The notes under the pieces: generated by a model
Databases searched by the model: none
Told to the model about the DNA's origin: nothing
What the model saw: the letters and a program-made list of their open reading frames with translations, nothing else
Shown: piece after piece, positions 61,668-64,000 of the stretch
Numbering within the stretch: the first letter of the stretch is position 1
Layout of the letters: the number at the start of each line of letters is the position of its first letter
Program-made: the position numbers and the translations under genes
NCBI GenBank assembly: GCA_026874595.1
Contig: JAPPUL010000024.1
Span: forward strand, 186,001-250,000
Source: Sipunculus nudus
Taxonomy: Eukaryota > Annelida > Sipuncula > Golfingiida > Sipunculidae
Direction of reading: 5' to 3'
Length of the DNA stretch: 64,000 nucleotides

Positions 61668-63031
61668 TAAAAACTAGACCCTTAAAGCATAAATATTAAC
61701 CGAGATAGAAGCCAAAAACTACATATTTTCAGATCGTCAAGTTTAACCCCAAAATTTGGTAACCATGGTAACGGCAGCACAAGGCTATATGTAGGAAGGA
61801 ATAAGGCAATGATCCTAGTTTTAGATGCGACAAAGAAAATTGTTATATGCTTAATATTTTTTTAGATATTGCGGAAAAATGAAAAGTTGTAGTGTTTCCG
61901 GTACCACGCCCCCTGGTGGCTATTTTCGAAAAATGAAAAAACAAGTTCGAGATAATACAGAAAAACAGAAAATATGTCACTTTTAGAACATAAGCTGTAA
62001 AACTGCCACCTCTAAATCGTATTTAATGAAATCTCGAAAAATCTCGTTTGACGAAAAATGGCACGAGATTTTGCGAGACTTGCATTAATTTTCCATAGAG
62101 CATATAAAATGCTACACAATGCAAAAAACTAGACCTCACTAACTTAAAAAATGAGAAATTTGGAGTGAAATTTTCGAATTTTCCAATTTCCCCCCAAAAA
62201 TACGTTACCATGGTAACAATTGAACGGAAAAATTTGATAGCAATTGGAAAGCTAACATAAAGAGGAGTAAAATGAGCTACAGATTATGCGGCTACGATTA
62301 TTATTGACGAAGATATGAAGAAAATAAAAATTTTAGGTGTTTTGGTGACACTGACCTTGACCTTTCACCGATCATGACCAAAAACAATAGGCTCCGAGAA
62401 GAATCGATTTTACACTTAATGTAAAAGTTTCAGAGCGATTGCTTTAAAATTGTGGCTTGTAGCGCACAGACATACAGACAGACAGACAGACAAACAAACA
62501 AACAAACTAGACGACCATAGGTCGGGACTTGCCGGAAGTAGAAATTAGAAAGTCAAACTAACAGACAACAAACAGTAGAAAGGCAAAAAACATTTGGAAC
62601 AGGTCAAATGACCAACCCCTATTGTTTGGAAAACATAAACACATCTTTATGTGGTTTTACTGAATTTCAAAAGTCGCAGACGAGTAGACAGACAAACAGC
62701 CAGACAGACAGAAAAAAAAACTCCAGGTGAAGGTCGTGTACTCATGCCATACAAAATTGAAAGCATGAATAAAATAAGCCACAGTCTATTCGAATAATTC
62801 TTCATACTTTGAATTTCATGAATTGTAACCTACACAAGGTCACCATGGTAAGGGAAGAATATGAAAGAGCAACCAAGAGGATAAACCGTTAAATCTAGTT
62901 TCAGATGCTACAATCAAAGTTGTGACACAGTTTATAGTTTTGGAGATATGGTACAATAATGATTACTGCAGCGCCATCTGGTGGTTATTTTCCAAAATGA
63001 TAAAAGTAAGCTTCGCGAAATTTTATTAGTA

Positions 63032-63095
<64 letters not shown>

Positions 63096-64000
63096 TTTAT
63101 ATGATGTATAATTTATATTTAACCCCTACCCCCAACTGCAAACCGGATATCCGTCCCTGATTTGACACACCCAACTGCAAATCGGGGATCCGTCCCTGAT
63201 ATTATAGTTGTGATTGTGCTTACCAGCAACACTATCTCTGCATTCAGTAACATTTCGGGGAGCCTCTCTCTTTGTTTTTTTTTTTAAAGGGATTATCCTT
63301 TACAACAGGTCATTAAGCTCTCAATGCATTGAAATCCTCAAAGTGCGGCCATACAAACCATGAAAAGAGGCCACCACCAAAAGCACAGGTGGGATCAATC
63401 CGAATTGTGTCTTTTCATGGACCATCGCACATCCATAGAACAAAGCTCCAACTGTCAAATGTAATGCCCCTGCCGACATTTACTATCACATACTGCCATC
63501 GCCTATGGTCATGGCAATTGGATGTAATTTTTTTATTTGAAGAAAAACGATGCAAGATTTGAAGAAACTTACAATATAATCATATAATGTGACCGAGAAT
63601 GTTAGACGCTATCAAATGCTGAAAACTTTAAGTCTTCCACATAAAAATAACACAATTATAGGCGTTTCTTTGAATGGTCCCATGTTCTCGTTTGACAAGA
63701 AATGGTGCGAGATATGACGAGACATTCACTTTTGTCACTTAAAACTAGTCAAATGATTCTTGAACAATAGAAAAATAAAATATCTAGCATGAAAATGACC
63801 GAGATAAAGACATTTGTTTGAAATCTAAAATATTCTCGTTTGGCGGGAGATGATACGAGATGTGGCGAGATTTGCAGTGTAATCATGTCCAGCTTCTGAA
63901 ATGCTTCCAAATGCTGAAAACTACTCCATTTTAGCATTAACCGTGATCAAGCTATAAGCATTTCTGTGAAATCTCGTAATTTCTCGTTTGGCAATAAACC

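Larger units (their letters stand above)
55856..64000 (+). repeat. Macrosatellite unit 5, L-like, cut by window end
   Basis: The first 8145 bp of a fifth unit. It ends at the point matching base 8139 of L1, before the place where L and S differ by the large deletion, so its length class is not directly visible. It carries L3 bases at 58018 (G), at 59343 (C) and near 60440 (G), a poly-T of 29 and (TTA)20, all L3-like. However, it has the S-type pair of C bases at 61660 and 61667. A private T-to-A change lies near 59496. CTCF-like motifs start at 56266, 56596, 59250, 59705, 60596 (decayed), 61904 and 62969. Confidence 0.9.

Noticed and set aside
1-64000. Search for transposase, reverse transcriptase, Rep/helicase, rRNA, tRNA or histone genes
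   Set aside because: Nothing recognisable in the open frames or nucleotide sequence; no autonomous mobile element is present in the window.

Overview
No protein-coding or RNA gene can be supported in this window. It is a very large, very young tandem array of non-coding repeats from a eukaryotic genome. The AT-rich sequence, the long CAGA/CAAA, TTA and homopolymer tracts, and the dispersed-repeat motifs (TGACCTTGACCTTTGACC, a 'TTTCAAGGTGATTGTGGC' tail followed by (CAGA)n, ACCATGGTAAC, CGCCCCCTGGTGGC) look like repeat families of marine invertebrates. A mollusc, possibly a bivalve, is my best guess, at moderate to low confidence. Every long open frame is repeat sequence read through, for example CLSVCLSV from (CAGA)n on the reverse strand.

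Top-level layout: five head-to-tail units in the same orientation, alternating long (L) and short (S). They are L1 1-17098 (17098 bp), S2 17099-27926 (10828 bp), L3 27927-45028 (17102 bp), S4 45029-55855 (10827 bp) and unit 5 55856-64000 (cut by the window end after 8145 bp, L-like). L+S pairs form a higher-order repeat of about 27.93 kb. The phase is arbitrary: unit 1 is counted from the first base of the window. The length differences are explained exactly. S is L without 9045-15346 (6302 bp), plus three extra CAAA copies, plus 20 T in one poly-T tract. L3 is L1 plus one T and one TTA. S4 is S2 minus one A.

Layout inside L1: 1-245 low-copy segment; 246-910 two ~330-bp copies; 880-1330 module relic; 1330-2166 three ~325-bp copies; 2167-2236 (CAGA)n and a hairpin; 2313-3201 six monomers of ~148 bp; 3202-4254 module; 4275-6648 and 6649-9044 two tandem ~2.4-kb modules (A and B); 9045-9295 diverged module head; 9296-11300 low-copy DNA; 11316-13566 a ~370-bp satellite; 13567-13815 low-copy DNA; 13816-15292 third module; 15311-15527 hairpin minisatellite; 15528-15660 GC-rich low-copy DNA; 15661-16750 fourth module; 16768-16917 a 60-bp hairpin minisatellite; 16939-17098 low-copy DNA.

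The most interesting signal is a fixed cassette of transcription-factor-like motifs in the 2.4-kb modules. It runs: RFX X-box palindrome (GTAACCATGGTAAC), a near-consensus CTCF site (reverse strand GCCACCAGGGGGCG), a second X-box, then a nuclear-receptor-type half-site string (TGACCTTGACCTTTGACC). The start-to-start spacings are 145, 300 and 148 bp in all four complete modules. All four motifs fall at nearly the same phase (45-49) of the 148-bp monomer register, which is about nucleosome size. About 45 CTCF-like sites, all in one orientation, lie in the 64 kb. By analogy with CTCF-binding macrosatellites such as human DXZ4, the array could be a chromatin-organising macrosatellite. That is inference from motifs only.
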